A stretch of 46,342 bases of DNA from Candidatus Woesearchaeota archaeon (GCA_023264635.1 JAHFLT010000008.1:1-46342); one strand, 5' to 3'; positions 17,141 to 24,666 are shown, counted from the stretch's first letter. The notes: generated by a model not told the origin, from the letters alone. Program-made: numbers and translations.

Positions 17141-17176
17141 TTCTTTTTTAAATGCTTCGTTTCCTATAGAACTCAT
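17129..17176 (-). CDS. Possible 15-codon ORF upstream of tbp
   Basis: ATG at 17176 opens a 15-codon frame (MSSIGNEAFKKEVFK) whose stop lies in the tbp TATA box. GGGGGGGTG is placed seven bases upstream, the same signal as for mcm and tbp. It could be translated on a transcript reading through from eS31, or be chance. No homology can be judged at this length. Confidence 0.2.
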   Translation of the reverse strand: MSSIGNEAFKKEVFK

Positions 17177-17205
17177 TACCAGTCACCCCCCCACAGAATT
17201 CATGT

Positions 17206-17211
17206 AAAAAA
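17206..17211 (-). terminator. T-run terminator of the rpo7-eS31 operon
   Basis: Six T on the minus strand (GATTTTTTAC) 14 bases after the eS31 stop. Confidence 0.45.
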
Positions 17212-17224
17212 TCACAACTCCAAA

Positions 17225-17407
17225 TCAACTTTTCTTTTTGACAAACTCAGTATAATGGCAGCTACCACACGATAAGCGCGTTTTATGGTTTGCAAGGAAA
17301 ATACCAGTACCACACTTTGGGCAATGTGTTAGTTTGCGCACGAGACTTTGACCGCTTATTGCATATGCTGTCCATTTCTTGCTCGTCTTTTTTTTACCTT
17401 TAGCCAT
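17225..17407 (-). CDS. rps27ae: 30S ribosomal protein eS31 (S27ae)
   Basis: 60 aa. Small-subunit protein without the ubiquitin part found in eukaryotes. Basic N-terminus and a zinc ribbon CPKC (29-32)...CGSC (47-50) identify it. The start overlaps the end of the eS24 gene by eight bases, with GGAGG upstream inside that gene. Last gene of the Rpo7-Spt4-eS24-eS31 cluster, followed by a T-run at 17206-17211. Confidence 0.9.
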   Translation of the reverse strand: MAKGKKKTSKKWTAYAISGQSLVRKLTHCPKCGTGIFLANHKTRLSCGSCHYTEFVKKKS

Positions 17408-17684
17408 TCTGGCCTCCAGCAGGGACTGCGACTTTCCTTACTTTTCTTTTGAAGAATTCTTTTGCTTTTGCTTCCTTGTATGCGCTCGCCCGTATATTTA
17501 CCTTAGTCGTGCCGAATACAGGATAGATAGATTCCACCGTTATGAGGTTCTCCGGAACAGAGAGTTGTGTTGCAAGATCCTTCAACACATTAGCTCTCGA
17601 AGGAGTCCCTTCATAAGCAGATGCCTCTACTACTATCTTGTCGAGCAAAGCCATATCCTTTTTCTTGTCGATAACAATTATCAT
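17400..17684 (-). CDS. rps24e: 30S ribosomal protein eS24
   Basis: 94 aa. Small-subunit ribosomal protein. The family pattern is visible: a basic start, VVEASAYEGTPSRANVLKDLA (helix one), then YPVFGTTKVNIRASAYKE with the conserved FG..K....A..Y. Lies between Spt4 and eS31, an order common in archaea. Its C-terminal codons hold the Shine-Dalgarno for eS31. Confidence 0.9.
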   Translation of the reverse strand: MIIVIDKKKDMALLDKIVVEASAYEGTPSRANVLKDLATQLSVPENLITVESIYPVFGTTKVNIRASAYKEAKAKEFFKRKVRKVAVPAGGQNG

Positions 17685-17694
17685 AGTTGTATCA

Positions 17695-17883
17695 TCATTT
17701 TATTTTAATTGCATATTCTCCATTATTTGCTACTCCCATACGTTTCGCAATAAGGGATTGGCTTGCATCAAGCAATGCTACACGTCCATTCCACGATTGT
17801 GTGAATTGGTTGCCTTTGCATAGCGGACACTCGTCACCTTCAACGAACACCCTACATCTTTTACATGCCTTTTTCTTGTTCAT
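17695..17883 (-). CDS. spt4: Transcription elongation factor Spt4 (RpoE'')
   Basis: 62 aa. Zinc-binding partner of Spt5 (NusG) that keeps RNA polymerase processive. CKRC (7-10) and CPLCKG (19-24) form the zinc site; SQSLIAKRMGVANNGEYAIKI is the typical C-terminal half. Its ATG overlaps the Rpo7 stop by four bases, and its position behind Rpo7 is the standard archaeal arrangement. Confidence 0.92.
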   Translation of the reverse strand: MNKKKACKRCRVFVEGDECPLCKGNQFTQSWNGRVALLDASQSLIAKRMGVANNGEYAIKIK

Positions 17884-18467
17884 TTTTTAGCTTCTTTTAC
17901 TTTTTTTGCTGGTGCTGAAACCGTTGACTCTTTTTGTAGGTCTTCTTCAATCCACTCAAGTTTTCCTAATCCTGGTTGTCGCATTGTTAACCCTATTTTG
18001 GGATTGTTAATATCTTTATAGGATATTGCGATAATACGCGCCCTACATTTATCTCCAACTCTTAATGATCTTTTCGATTCTTTTCCGACCAATGTTTTGT
18101 CTTTAGAGAAACTGACAAAGTCATCCATTGTTTGTGATACGTGTATCATACCATCTATAGCCCCAAGCTGCAAGAAAGCGCCAAAATCTGTTATGTCCTT
18201 TATCTTACCTACAACAACCTCCTGTTGTTCAGGTTTGAAAACCATCAGCGTAAAAACAGCTTCGTAGTAGGCAGCTCCATCTCCCGGGATTATCACTCCT
18301 TCATTGATCTGTTCCACTCCCCCAACGTCAATAACAATCCCCAAATCTTTAGAGATATATCCCTCGTAGTCCTTCTTAATTCTCCGTAGAATAGCTTCTT
18401 CTACGGGAAGGTTAAAATGATCTGGAGGTACGCGAATGTGATCCTTTATCTTTTCTTCGTAGTACAT
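17880..18467 (-). CDS. rpo7: RNA polymerase subunit Rpo7 (RpoE')
   Basis: 195 aa. Stalk subunit that binds nascent RNA with Rpo4. The N-terminal RNP-like domain includes VPPDHFNLPVEEAILRRIKKDYEG with the conserved VPP, and the S1 domain lies at about 80-165 (GKIKDITDFGAFLQLGAIDGMIHVSQ). The C-terminal tail after residue 180 is a lysine- and alanine-rich extension. Fifteen bases behind the PIN-domain gene, so probably in one transcript with it. Confidence 0.95.
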   Translation of the reverse strand: MYYEEKIKDHIRVPPDHFNLPVEEAILRRIKKDYEGYISKDLGIVIDVGGVEQINEGVIIPGDGAAYYEAVFTLMVFKPEQQEVVVGKIKDITDFGAFLQLGAIDGMIHVSQTMDDFVSFSKDKTLVGKESKRSLRVGDKCRARIIAISYKDINNPKIGLTMRQPGLGKLEWIEEDLQKESTVSAPAKKVKEAKK

Positions 18468-18482
18468 GATATTCCTTCTAGA

Positions 18483-18872
18483 TTATCCTTCTAAAAGCAG
18501 GAAGCTTTTTTTACGTAGCACGATGCGACGTACTCTATGGGATTTAAGCATCCTTTTTAAATCTTTATCTTGTGTTGCAATAATAGCCCCATTCTTTCCC
18601 CAGAACAAAAGTGCGTCATCTACTGTTGTGCAGTCTCCCATAGAGAGCATATGAATCTCTTTTACCTTTAGGAAAGAAGCTCCAATTTTGGCAGCCATAG
18701 CAGTTTTCCTATTCTGGGTGCGTGCAATTTTTTCTAATTCGGTGATAGTTTTCTCCACTGCACAAAGTTCATAGGGGAAAGCACAGATGCGTTCTATTTC
18801 TGTAAAAATATCAACCTTAAACTCTATCGGAATGAGAAGAAAATTTGTGTCGAGGATAATTTTCTGTATCAT
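18483..18872 (-). CDS. PIN-domain ribonuclease, Fcf1/Utp24-like
   Basis: 129 aa single PIN domain. Acidic active-site positions are visible: D8 in ILDTNFL, E42/E45 region in VEKTITELEK, the aspartates of DCTTVDDALL and D102 in TQDKDL. Stand-alone archaeal PIN proteins next to rpo7/spt4 are related to the rRNA-processing nuclease Fcf1 and to VapC9-like proteins. Genomic context with ribosomal genes favours rRNA processing; no antitoxin gene is beside it, which speaks against a toxin. A TATA box lies 26 bases upstream. Confidence 0.82.
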   Translation of the reverse strand: MIQKIILDTNFLLIPIEFKVDIFTEIERICAFPYELCAVEKTITELEKIARTQNRKTAMAAKIGASFLKVKEIHMLSMGDCTTVDDALLFWGKNGAIIATQDKDLKRMLKSHRVRRIVLRKKSFLLLEG

Positions 18873-18892
18873 TTATTCAATTCACGCAATGT

Positions 18893-18903
18893 CGTTTAAA
18901 ATG
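18893..18903 (-). promoter_or_regulatory. TATA box of the PIN/rpo7 operon
   Basis: Minus strand CATTTTAAACG, centred 26 bases before the ATG at 18872; leaderless start. Confidence 0.55.
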
Positions 18904-18942
18904 TTTTGCTTTTAGCTACCCCCTAAGAGTAAAAAAAGGAAG

Positions 18943-18952
18943 CTTTAAAAAA
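18943..18952 (+). promoter_or_regulatory. TATA box of deoxyhypusine synthase
   Basis: CTTTAAAAAA centred 26 bases before the ATG at 18973; leaderless start. Confidence 0.55.
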
Positions 18953-18972
18953 CCACTCTCGTCTACAGTCAT

Positions 18973-19926
18973 ATGTCTTCCAAACACCTCTATCCACCAG
19001 TTGAACATGTTCACCTTACAAACAAGATGAGCGTTAATGATCTCGTCCAGCAGTTCAAGGCCGCTGGTGTTATGTGCAGTGGCAGAGTAGCCCGCGCAGT
19101 GGACATTGGAGAGACAATGTTCAATCATAGAGAGTGTACTATTTTTCTTGGAGTGGCAGGCGCCATGATCCCTGGTGGAATGAAGCACGTGATTGCAGAC
19201 TTATTGACGATGGGAGCTTCTGTTTTTGTAACCACGGGAGCTATGCTCACTCACGATTTGGTAGAAGCGCTTGGTCATAAGCACATGAAAGGCAGTCCCT
19301 ATATTGATGATAAACTATTGCATAAGAATAACATAGTCAGGATGTATGACTCTTATATGTCTTCCGCTGTGTACGAGGATCTTGAAGACTTTTTTGCATT
19401 ACATTTTGATGAACTTGCAACAAAATCAACTGTGAAAGAAATGTTGTGGTGTCTGGGCTCCAAAGTACTTGCCGAAGATTCACTGCTCAGAATATGTGCT
19501 GATAGAAAGATCCCCCTTTTTTGCCCAGCATTAGCAGATTCTGGTCTTGGTTTAATGATATGGGGACAGCTCGCAAAAGGAAAAAAGATGCCTATCCCCG
19601 CTTTCGATGACTTAAAGGAAATCTTACAAATAGCATGGAATGCAAAGCAGTGTGGCGTTTGGTATGTTGGAGGTGGAGTTCCTAAGAATTTCATCCAACA
19701 AACCATGCAGTTTGCTCCAAAAGGTGCCTCTTTCGGAATTCAGATAACTACAGATAGGCCTGAATCTGGAGGAAGCAGTGGTGCAGAATTACGTGAAGGC
19801 ATAAGTTGGGGTAAGATGGACTACTCGGCACATTATGTTGATGTGCCACTCGACGCTACTGTTGCCCTACCCTTGATAGTAGCTGCCCTAAAGGAGAGAC
19901 TTGGCTCCCCTTCACCACGTTCTTAA
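18973..19926 (+). CDS. dys: Deoxyhypusine synthase
   Basis: 317 aa, normal length. Transfers the aminobutyl group of spermidine to a lysine of aIF5A using NAD. Visible: MSVNDLVQQF, the NAD-binding FVTTGAMLTHDL region (85-96), the C-terminal DRPESGGSSGAELREGISWGKM with the catalytic K281. The neighbouring genes code for other translation and transcription factors; aIF5A itself is not in the window. Leaderless start supported by the TATA box. Confidence 0.95.
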   Translation: MSSKHLYPPVEHVHLTNKMSVNDLVQQFKAAGVMCSGRVARAVDIGETMFNHRECTIFLGVAGAMIPGGMKHVIADLLTMGASVFVTTGAMLTHDLVEALGHKHMKGSPYIDDKLLHKNNIVRMYDSYMSSAVYEDLEDFFALHFDELATKSTVKEMLWCLGSKVLAEDSLLRICADRKIPLFCPALADSGLGLMIWGQLAKGKKMPIPAFDDLKEILQIAWNAKQCGVWYVGGGVPKNFIQQTMQFAPKGASFGIQITTDRPESGGSSGAELREGISWGKMDYSAHYVDVPLDATVALPLIVAALKERLGSPSPRS

Positions 19927-19943
19927 TTTAATTCTATCGAAAA

Positions 19944-19953
19944 GGTTAAATAG
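19944..19953 (+). promoter_or_regulatory. TATA box of the first envelope-cluster operon
   Basis: GGTTAAATAG centred about 26 bases before the ATG at 19975. Confidence 0.5.
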
Positions 19954-19974
19954 TTTCTTACTGTTTTCTTTTTT

Positions 19975-20100
19975 ATGTTGTCGACGGAAAAAAAGGCAAA
20001 CACATTTCTCGCTCCGGAAACGTTGGTTGTCCTTATTCTGACGGTGTTCTTTCTTCTCATAATGTTTTATTTATTTGTTACTTTGGTAATCAAAAAGTGA
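19975..20100 (+). CDS. 41-aa single-span membrane protein
   Basis: ATG at 19975 opens a 41-codon frame: a charged start (MLSTEKKANTF), a hydrophobic helix from about residue 14 to 38 (LAPETLVVLILTVFFLLIMF and on) and a closing IKK. A TATA box at leaderless distance and a following gene ten bases downstream make it a real gene although it is short. Its hydrophobic part is similar in pattern to the 43-aa protein at 21841 (VLFFLLMFIFFLYVRL). Both head an operon of anchored proteins, so they may be small subunits of the same machinery. No family recognised. Confidence 0.6.
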   Translation: MLSTEKKANTFLAPETLVVLILTVFFLLIMFYLFVTLVIKK

Positions 20101-20109
20101 AAACAAAAA

Positions 20110-20895
20110 ATGAAAAAGGGTCTCGAATTCAGCGTGCTTGTGACACTCATTATTGTGTTAGTTGGAGGGCTTCTTCTCGTCTATTATCTTTCATCAATCA
20201 CCAGTGAATTTGAAAGAAAAACAGATATCGAAACGTGCAGGTTGAGCATAATCGCCAATGCAAAAGCAGAGCAGTCGCTTTTGTCACTCGCAGCACCAAT
20301 CACGTGCCCAGCAGAACGCATCTTTCTTAGACAAAAGGACAAGAAAGTTGTAGCAGCAGATGTAACAAAGCAGATGAAGGATTGCTGGTACAAAATGGCT
20401 GAAGGGCAAATATCTGTATTCGGTCGCGCATGGACCCAGACAAAATCATCTTGCCTTGTCTGTAGCGAGTTTGTGCTCACAAACGATCTCAGTGTCAATG
20501 CTGTTAAAGAGTATCTTACCTATAAAGTTCCCCATAGCGATCAAACCTATCTTGATTATTTTAGTGTTCTCAACCAACCAAGAGCTCCATCATCAGACAT
20601 TTTTTTTGTGGATGTGGGTATAGATGGACCAAAGCGCCTTGAGACATTTGTCAAAGCAACGCCTTACTTCGTGCTCTTTGTGCGTCAACAAAGGTCTTCC
20701 CTACAAAAATTCTTTTCCTCACTAACTGATGTCGTCTCTTCTCTGATGGCCAAGATTACTGGAGAAGAGCTCCTTCAAGATACGCAGACGTTTTTTATTG
20801 TTCCCAGGGAAAAGCTCACCCAATTAAAAAGTGACAATATCCCCCTCTGTCAGGATCTTTATTGGGAAAAAGGCGAAGAATATGCCAAACAATAA
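20110..20895 (+). CDS. Pilin-like anchored surface protein, paralogue of next gene
   Basis: 261 aa. Begins MKKGLEFSVLVTLIIVLVGG: lysines, Gly, then Glu within a long hydrophobic helix, resembling class III (pilin-type) signals, although Glu is at +2 rather than +5. The rest is extracellular-type. Cysteines lie in pairs: ETCRLSI near 41, TCPAE near 64, CW near 95, and CLVCS near 116. Shares layout with the next protein (C-x-x-SI-x-A-x-AK...CP). No recognised family. Starts nine bases after the 41-aa gene and overlaps the next by 14 bases. Confidence 0.65.
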   Translation: MKKGLEFSVLVTLIIVLVGGLLLVYYLSSITSEFERKTDIETCRLSIIANAKAEQSLLSLAAPITCPAERIFLRQKDKKVVAADVTKQMKDCWYKMAEGQISVFGRAWTQTKSSCLVCSEFVLTNDLSVNAVKEYLTYKVPHSDQTYLDYFSVLNQPRAPSSDIFFVDVGIDGPKRLETFVKATPYFVLFVRQQRSSLQKFFSSLTDVVSSLMAKITGEELLQDTQTFFIVPREKLTQLKSDNIPLCQDLYWEKGEEYAKQ

Positions 20896-21769
20896 AGGCA
20901 TGGAGATGGGAGTGATCGTAGTATTGATTGTTTGCATAATCATTTTAGTTCTTTTGATGCTGTATATCGGAAAAATAACGGAAAGCTTCAAAATAAACAC
21001 TGAAGTTAGTCGGTGCAAGACAAGTATCTATGCTTTTGCCAAGCTGCATGCAAGAGGATCAACCATTAAGCAACAGACAATCTCCTGTCCTGTTCATAAA
21101 TTGGTTGTCTCCAAGGAAGAGGACATACTTCCTATGGTAGCAAAAGAGATGGCAGTGCTTTGGGATAATTTCGGAGAAGGGAAATTGGATTTGTTCTCTC
21201 CAGAGGACGAAGTCTTTTGCGTACTTGGAAGCCATATTACTTTCTCAGGCATAAAAAAAGAAATGCATGGGTTATTGCCTTATCTTAATGAACATGCGTA
21301 CAAGCAGACAAGTTATCTTGAGTATCTGACAGGAATCCCTTCCTCCACGGTTACAAAATCTCAGCTTCTGTCACCACAGCTTCAACCACTCGACAAAATA
21401 GACACATCTCACCCTCTTGGCATACTTTTTGTTTACAACAAAGATACCAAAATGACAAAACAGGAAGGAGTTGTCTATGGTCTTGGTATCGGGACTGTTG
21501 TTGGTACTGTGGCGGGCATCGCAACCTTGTTTTATTTCCCCCCCGGAGGTATTTCTCTTTTGGGTATTACTATCATCTCTCCTTTACTTATAGGAACTGC
21601 ACAAGTCGCAAGTGTTACTGCTATCAGCAGCATTGCTTTAGCCACAACAGGATATCTCTTTGGTCACGATGAAAGCGCAGAGTGGGATGCAAGAATACTT
21701 TCAATACCTTTTACGCCTAAGGAAATAAGCAGACTGCCATGTACATATTGGCCTGTTCCCCTCACATAA
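20882..21769 (+). CDS. Pilin-like anchored surface protein with C-terminal hydrophobic region
   Basis: 295 aa from the ATG at 20882 (a longer frame from 20831 would lie inside the upstream gene). N-terminus MPNNKGMEMGVIVVLIVCII is a lysine-glycine motif followed by a hydrophobic helix. The next 60 residues resemble the upstream protein (SRCKTSIYAFAKLHARG...SCPVH). Unlike that protein, it has a long hydrophobic glycine-rich part at about 198-275 (GVVYGLGIGTVVGTVAGIA..., then LLGITIISPLLIGTAQVAS), probably two or three membrane helices. Function unknown; the paired arrangement suggests the two proteins interact. Confidence 0.65.
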   Translation: MPNNKGMEMGVIVVLIVCIIILVLLMLYIGKITESFKINTEVSRCKTSIYAFAKLHARGSTIKQQTISCPVHKLVVSKEEDILPMVAKEMAVLWDNFGEGKLDLFSPEDEVFCVLGSHITFSGIKKEMHGLLPYLNEHAYKQTSYLEYLTGIPSSTVTKSQLLSPQLQPLDKIDTSHPLGILFVYNKDTKMTKQEGVVYGLGIGTVVGTVAGIATLFYFPPGGISLLGITIISPLLIGTAQVASVTAISSIALATTGYLFGHDESAEWDARILSIPFTPKEISRLPCTYWPVPLT

Positions 21770-21810
21770 TAAGGTACGTTCATTCATTTTGTATATCTCA
21801 TTTTAATAAA

Positions 21811-21822
21811 GCATTTAAACTA
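21811..21822 (+). promoter_or_regulatory. TATA box of the second envelope-cluster operon
   Basis: GCATTTAAACTA, centred about 25 bases before the ATG at 21841. Confidence 0.5.
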
Positions 21823-21840
21823 TCCTTCTCTGTACTATTT

Positions 21841-21972
21841 ATGTCAAAGGGTTCCATTGTGTGGGATAAACTGGTGAACATCCTTCTTGCACTCATTGTC
21901 TTATTTTTCCTGCTTATGTTCATTTTTTTCCTTTATGTCCGCTTAACTAAAACAGAGGTTCCTTGGATCTAA
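21841..21972 (+). CDS. 43-aa single-span membrane protein
   Basis: MSKGSIVWDKLVNILLALIV starts a 43-aa protein with one membrane helix (about residues 11-35) ending in RLTKTEVPWI. The open frame extends upstream to 21739, but the TATA box places the start at 21841. One base separates its stop from the TPR gene. It resembles the 41-aa protein at 19975 in size, position and helix composition. No known family. Confidence 0.6.
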   Translation: MSKGSIVWDKLVNILLALIVLFFLLMFIFFLYVRLTKTEVPWI

Positions 21973-21973
21973 G

Positions 21974-22975
21974 ATGAAAAAAGGGATGGCTCTTGAGCAG
22001 GTAGCCTATGCAATCATAGCGTTAGTGATTCTTGTTGTTGTTGCTACCATGTTTTATCGAAGTGGTCAAGGAATATGGTCCACAGTAGAGACAGCATTTT
22101 CCTCAGAGTCACGTTGCCTCAAAAGTGGAGAGGTAGTATCAACCTATAAAAGCGATATAGCTGTACTAGAGAGTACTCTCAGCAAAGAATCAAAAGATTC
22201 ATCAGCCTATCGTGAAGCGCAAGAGAAACTCGGTGCTCTTTATGATGAGTATCACCAATGCGGGTTTAGTGAGACATTATCACTTTCACCAGTAGCAAAG
22301 CTGGCATTAGTTGGCTATTACGCAGCAAAAGGGAACACTGCTGCAGCTATAGCTTTGTATGAAGAATATTTGGCTCAGAACAAGGTAACCCCGGACATTC
22401 TGAATGGCCTCTCCGACCTATATAAACTCAGTGGCAACGATCTAAAGTCACTGGCCACATTGCGTCGCATTGTTGCTGAAAATCCCGATACAAAAGATGC
22501 CGCATCGGCACAATACAGGGTCGGCCGTTATTATGAAAAAAAAAAGGATTATACCAAAGCAAAAGAGGAATATCAGAAACTACTCAATGGGAACTATTTT
22601 TCAGAGCTGGCAGAATATGCCATTGCAGAAATCACATTCAACAACGAAAAACCAGCACCATATCCAAGCACCCTTTCTGGAGAGCAGGAAAAGGAAGTTG
22701 ATACCATTTACAACAGGGCTCGTGCTTCTGAGAAAGCCGAGAAATATGAAGAAGCAATAGTTCACTATCGTCTTCTCACATCACGATATCCAACAGCAAG
22801 GCAAGGCGTTTATGCACAGTATGAAATAGGTCATATCTATCGCCAGAAAAAAGAGCTGGACAGGGCTGTTGTGGAGTTCACCAGGACACCACACTACGGC
22901 TCTTATGGAGCCCTTGCAGCCCTAGAGTTAGCGCAGACAAAGATAGACCTTAAAGGCATCAAGAAGCCAATCTAA
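21974..22975 (+). CDS. Pilin-like anchored TPR protein
   Basis: 333 aa. KKGMALEQVAYAIIALVILV is pilin-like: basic residues, Gly, and Glu four residues after the Gly, then a 20-residue hydrophobic helix. Two cysteines (RCLKSG, HQCGF) follow, then TPR-type helical hairpins over about 105-325: AAIALYEEYLA, SLATLRRIVAENPDT, DYTKAKEEYQKLL, KYEEAIVHYRLLTSRYPTA and ELDRAVVEF. TPR arrays serve protein-protein contacts; an anchored one outside the membrane resembles assembly factors of secretion and pilus systems. The exact role is inference. Confidence 0.75.
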   Translation: MKKGMALEQVAYAIIALVILVVVATMFYRSGQGIWSTVETAFSSESRCLKSGEVVSTYKSDIAVLESTLSKESKDSSAYREAQEKLGALYDEYHQCGFSETLSLSPVAKLALVGYYAAKGNTAAAIALYEEYLAQNKVTPDILNGLSDLYKLSGNDLKSLATLRRIVAENPDTKDAASAQYRVGRYYEKKKDYTKAKEEYQKLLNGNYFSELAEYAIAEITFNNEKPAPYPSTLSGEQEKEVDTIYNRARASEKAEKYEEAIVHYRLLTSRYPTARQGVYAQYEIGHIYRQKKELDRAVVEFTRTPHYGSYGALAALELAQTKIDLKGIKKPI

Positions 22976-23025
22976 TCAAAGAGGAATAGAATCGAAGAAT
23001 GGAATCATAAAACTACAATACTAAA

Positions 23026-23042
23026 AATGGAATAAATCCATT
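23026..23042. terminator. Hairpin between convergent genes
   Basis: AATGGA-ATAAA-TCCATT forms a 6-bp stem between the TPR gene (ends 22975) and the minus-strand gene ending at 23043. No long T-run adjoins it, so termination is only suggested by position. Confidence 0.3.
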
Positions 23043-24095
23043 CTAATCTAATCTCCCATGTACTGCACATCGTATCTGCCCGGAGGAATCATTCAAGTAA
23101 TAACTATTCGCAGGCTCATGCAACAATTTGAGGCAGTTCCATTCATCACCAAACATATCTGCTTCAGCTTTGTTGCTGAGGTTGGGATATATTTTATGGC
23201 TTACAAAGTGCATATCCAAAAATTTTGTTACCAAGTGCTGCTGCCATGCGCATTTCTCTTTAATTGTTTCGGGAGTAACAGAAGGGGGCATATGCTTTGT
23301 GCACCAGACGTTGCTATGGTTATCAGAGAAATAAAGCCCACCGAATGTTTCCTTCACCTCTTCATCCAGTGCACCCAACCTTTTCAGCATACCCGTAAAC
23401 CCATCAGTCCCATCTTCTGCAGTAGCTTGATAGGCATTTCCATAATCAGCGCTGGATTTCTTTATAGCCTCTTCTATTTTTTTCTGGTAACTTATACATA
23501 TACTATACTCATCCATTAAAAGTATATTCTTCTCACGTCTGTGTAGAAGTCCATACAAGTTCTGCTGGTAAAACAGCATAATTCTTTTTGGACTTTGCGG
23601 GAGAGTGATTTTCAGTTCTTCTGCTAGTGCATAACCCATTGGCAGCAGCCATGACTCAGCATTGATAGACTCTGTCCCAAAGAGTTCTTTCGCTCGTCTC
23701 ATATCCACTTGTTTATGTATTTCTGAATCTTCCTTTACTTTTTTCGCTAACTTGGTAAAGATCGGTAAGACTTTATCATCTAATGTTCTGAGAAGCCAAT
23801 CTGTCAGCTGTTTGTTTCCCTCACGTTCATTGACAACCCAGTAGTTTTCATGTTGCATGATTTTTGCTTCGATAGTGACAGCACATTTTTCTCCATTGTA
23901 TATTATCATCCCGTCCCCCAATAAATTGATGAGTGGTGGAAGCATGCGCTTTATTGGGTCTTTAGTCAATGGAGTTGCTTTGATGCTTATGGTAACTGGA
24001 TGTTTTTGTGAAACCGTGTACGTCACGAAATCATCTTCTCCATTTTCAGCACATACGCCAGTTGCCAGAAGCAATGTTACTATAATTTTTTTCAT
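23043..24095 (-). CDS. Secreted protein of unknown function
   Basis: 350 aa. MKKIIVTLLLATGVCAENG is a standard Sec signal with a likely cut after VCA. The upstream part of the open frame (to 24224) has no coding character, and the ATG at 24095 gives the signal peptide. The mature protein has an N-terminal beta-rich part (VTYTVSQKHPVTISIKATPL), a lysine-rich helical middle, and six cysteines, three of them near WCTKHM, KCAW and NCLK. No domain recognised. It lies opposite in direction within the pilin-like cluster and shares the intergenic region with the gene at 24169. Confidence 0.65.
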   Translation of the reverse strand: MKKIIVTLLLATGVCAENGEDDFVTYTVSQKHPVTISIKATPLTKDPIKRMLPPLINLLGDGMIIYNGEKCAVTIEAKIMQHENYWVVNEREGNKQLTDWLLRTLDDKVLPIFTKLAKKVKEDSEIHKQVDMRRAKELFGTESINAESWLLPMGYALAEELKITLPQSPKRIMLFYQQNLYGLLHRREKNILLMDEYSICISYQKKIEEAIKKSSADYGNAYQATAEDGTDGFTGMLKRLGALDEEVKETFGGLYFSDNHSNVWCTKHMPPSVTPETIKEKCAWQQHLVTKFLDMHFVSHKIYPNLSNKAEADMFGDEWNCLKLLHEPANSYYLNDSSGQIRCAVHGRLD

Positions 24096-24136
24096 TATAC
24101 GAAGGAAAATGAACCTGTTTTTATCTTTTGCCAATA

Positions 24137-24148
24137 GGTTTAAATAAC
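24137..24148 (+). promoter_or_regulatory. TATA element between 23043-24095 and the Ca-loop gene
   Basis: GGTTTAAATAAC is nearly palindromic. It lies about 27 bases from the plus-strand ATG at 24169 (leaderless) and about 47 from the minus-strand ATG at 24095 (20-base leader), so one box may drive both. Confidence 0.5.
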
Positions 24149-24168
24149 CAGTGAGGATAAAGTGTGTC

Positions 24169-24666
24169 ATGAATTGCACGAAAAAAGCTGCAATGCCTCT
24201 CGAGGTAATTGCCTGGGCGATCATTGTACTAGTGGTTGTTGTTGTTCTTCTGTTGATTTTTCAAGGTCCAAGCCAAAGGGCACATACTTATTTTGGAGAA
24301 ACACTGGATTCTCTTGGGGATGCAGCTTGCCTTTCTCAGGGAATGCTGACAAAGGTTTCACCTAAAAATGATATAGACGGGGATAATAGACCAGACTCAT
24401 GTGATGTATGTGTTTGTGAAGGGGTTTGCCCTAACGGAAAAAACAGTAAGAATGATGAAGATGATAACGGAAACAAAATCCCCGATGGGTGTGACGATCT
24501 CAATGACCCCGAAGACCATTGGTGGCCTGGCTGCAAAAAAGAGGATAGGAACAATGCATTCTCTGGGAAAAATCCTGGCAGTATTGTTGTACTTGACAAA
24601 CAGAAGCGTACGTGGCAATGTAGATTAAAAACAACCCCCTCTCAAAGTGTTTCACTACCAAAATGA
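24169..24666 (+). CDS. Pilin-like anchored protein with calcium-type DxDxD loops
   Basis: 165 aa. KKAAMPLEVIAWAIIVLVVVV has the pilin-type order: basic residues, Ala, then Glu at +5 of a hydrophobic helix. The extracellular part contains two thrombospondin-type-3-like calcium loops, NDIDGDNRPDSCD (about 71-83) and NDEDDNGNKIPDGCD (about 97-111), each ending in PD-x-CD. The intervening cysteines (CDVCVCEGVCPNG) are probably disulfide bonded. Start at 24169 is set by the TATA box. Stop overlaps the next start as ATGA. Likely a minor subunit stabilised by calcium (inference). Confidence 0.7.
   Translation: MNCTKKAAMPLEVIAWAIIVLVVVVVLLLIFQGPSQRAHTYFGETLDSLGDAACLSQGMLTKVSPKNDIDGDNRPDSCDVCVCEGVCPNGKNSKNDEDDNGNKIPDGCDDLNDPEDHWWPGCKKEDRNNAFSGKNPGSIVVLDKQKRTWQCRLKTTPSQSVSLPK

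Noticed and set aside
18483-18872. PIN gene as VapC toxin
   Set aside because: No antitoxin gene adjoins it; it heads the rpo7-spt4-eS24-eS31 operon, a context of rRNA-processing PIN proteins.
23058-23519. 153-codon plus-strand frame
   Set aside because: Antisense to the secreted protein, which has a clear signal peptide and a promoter.
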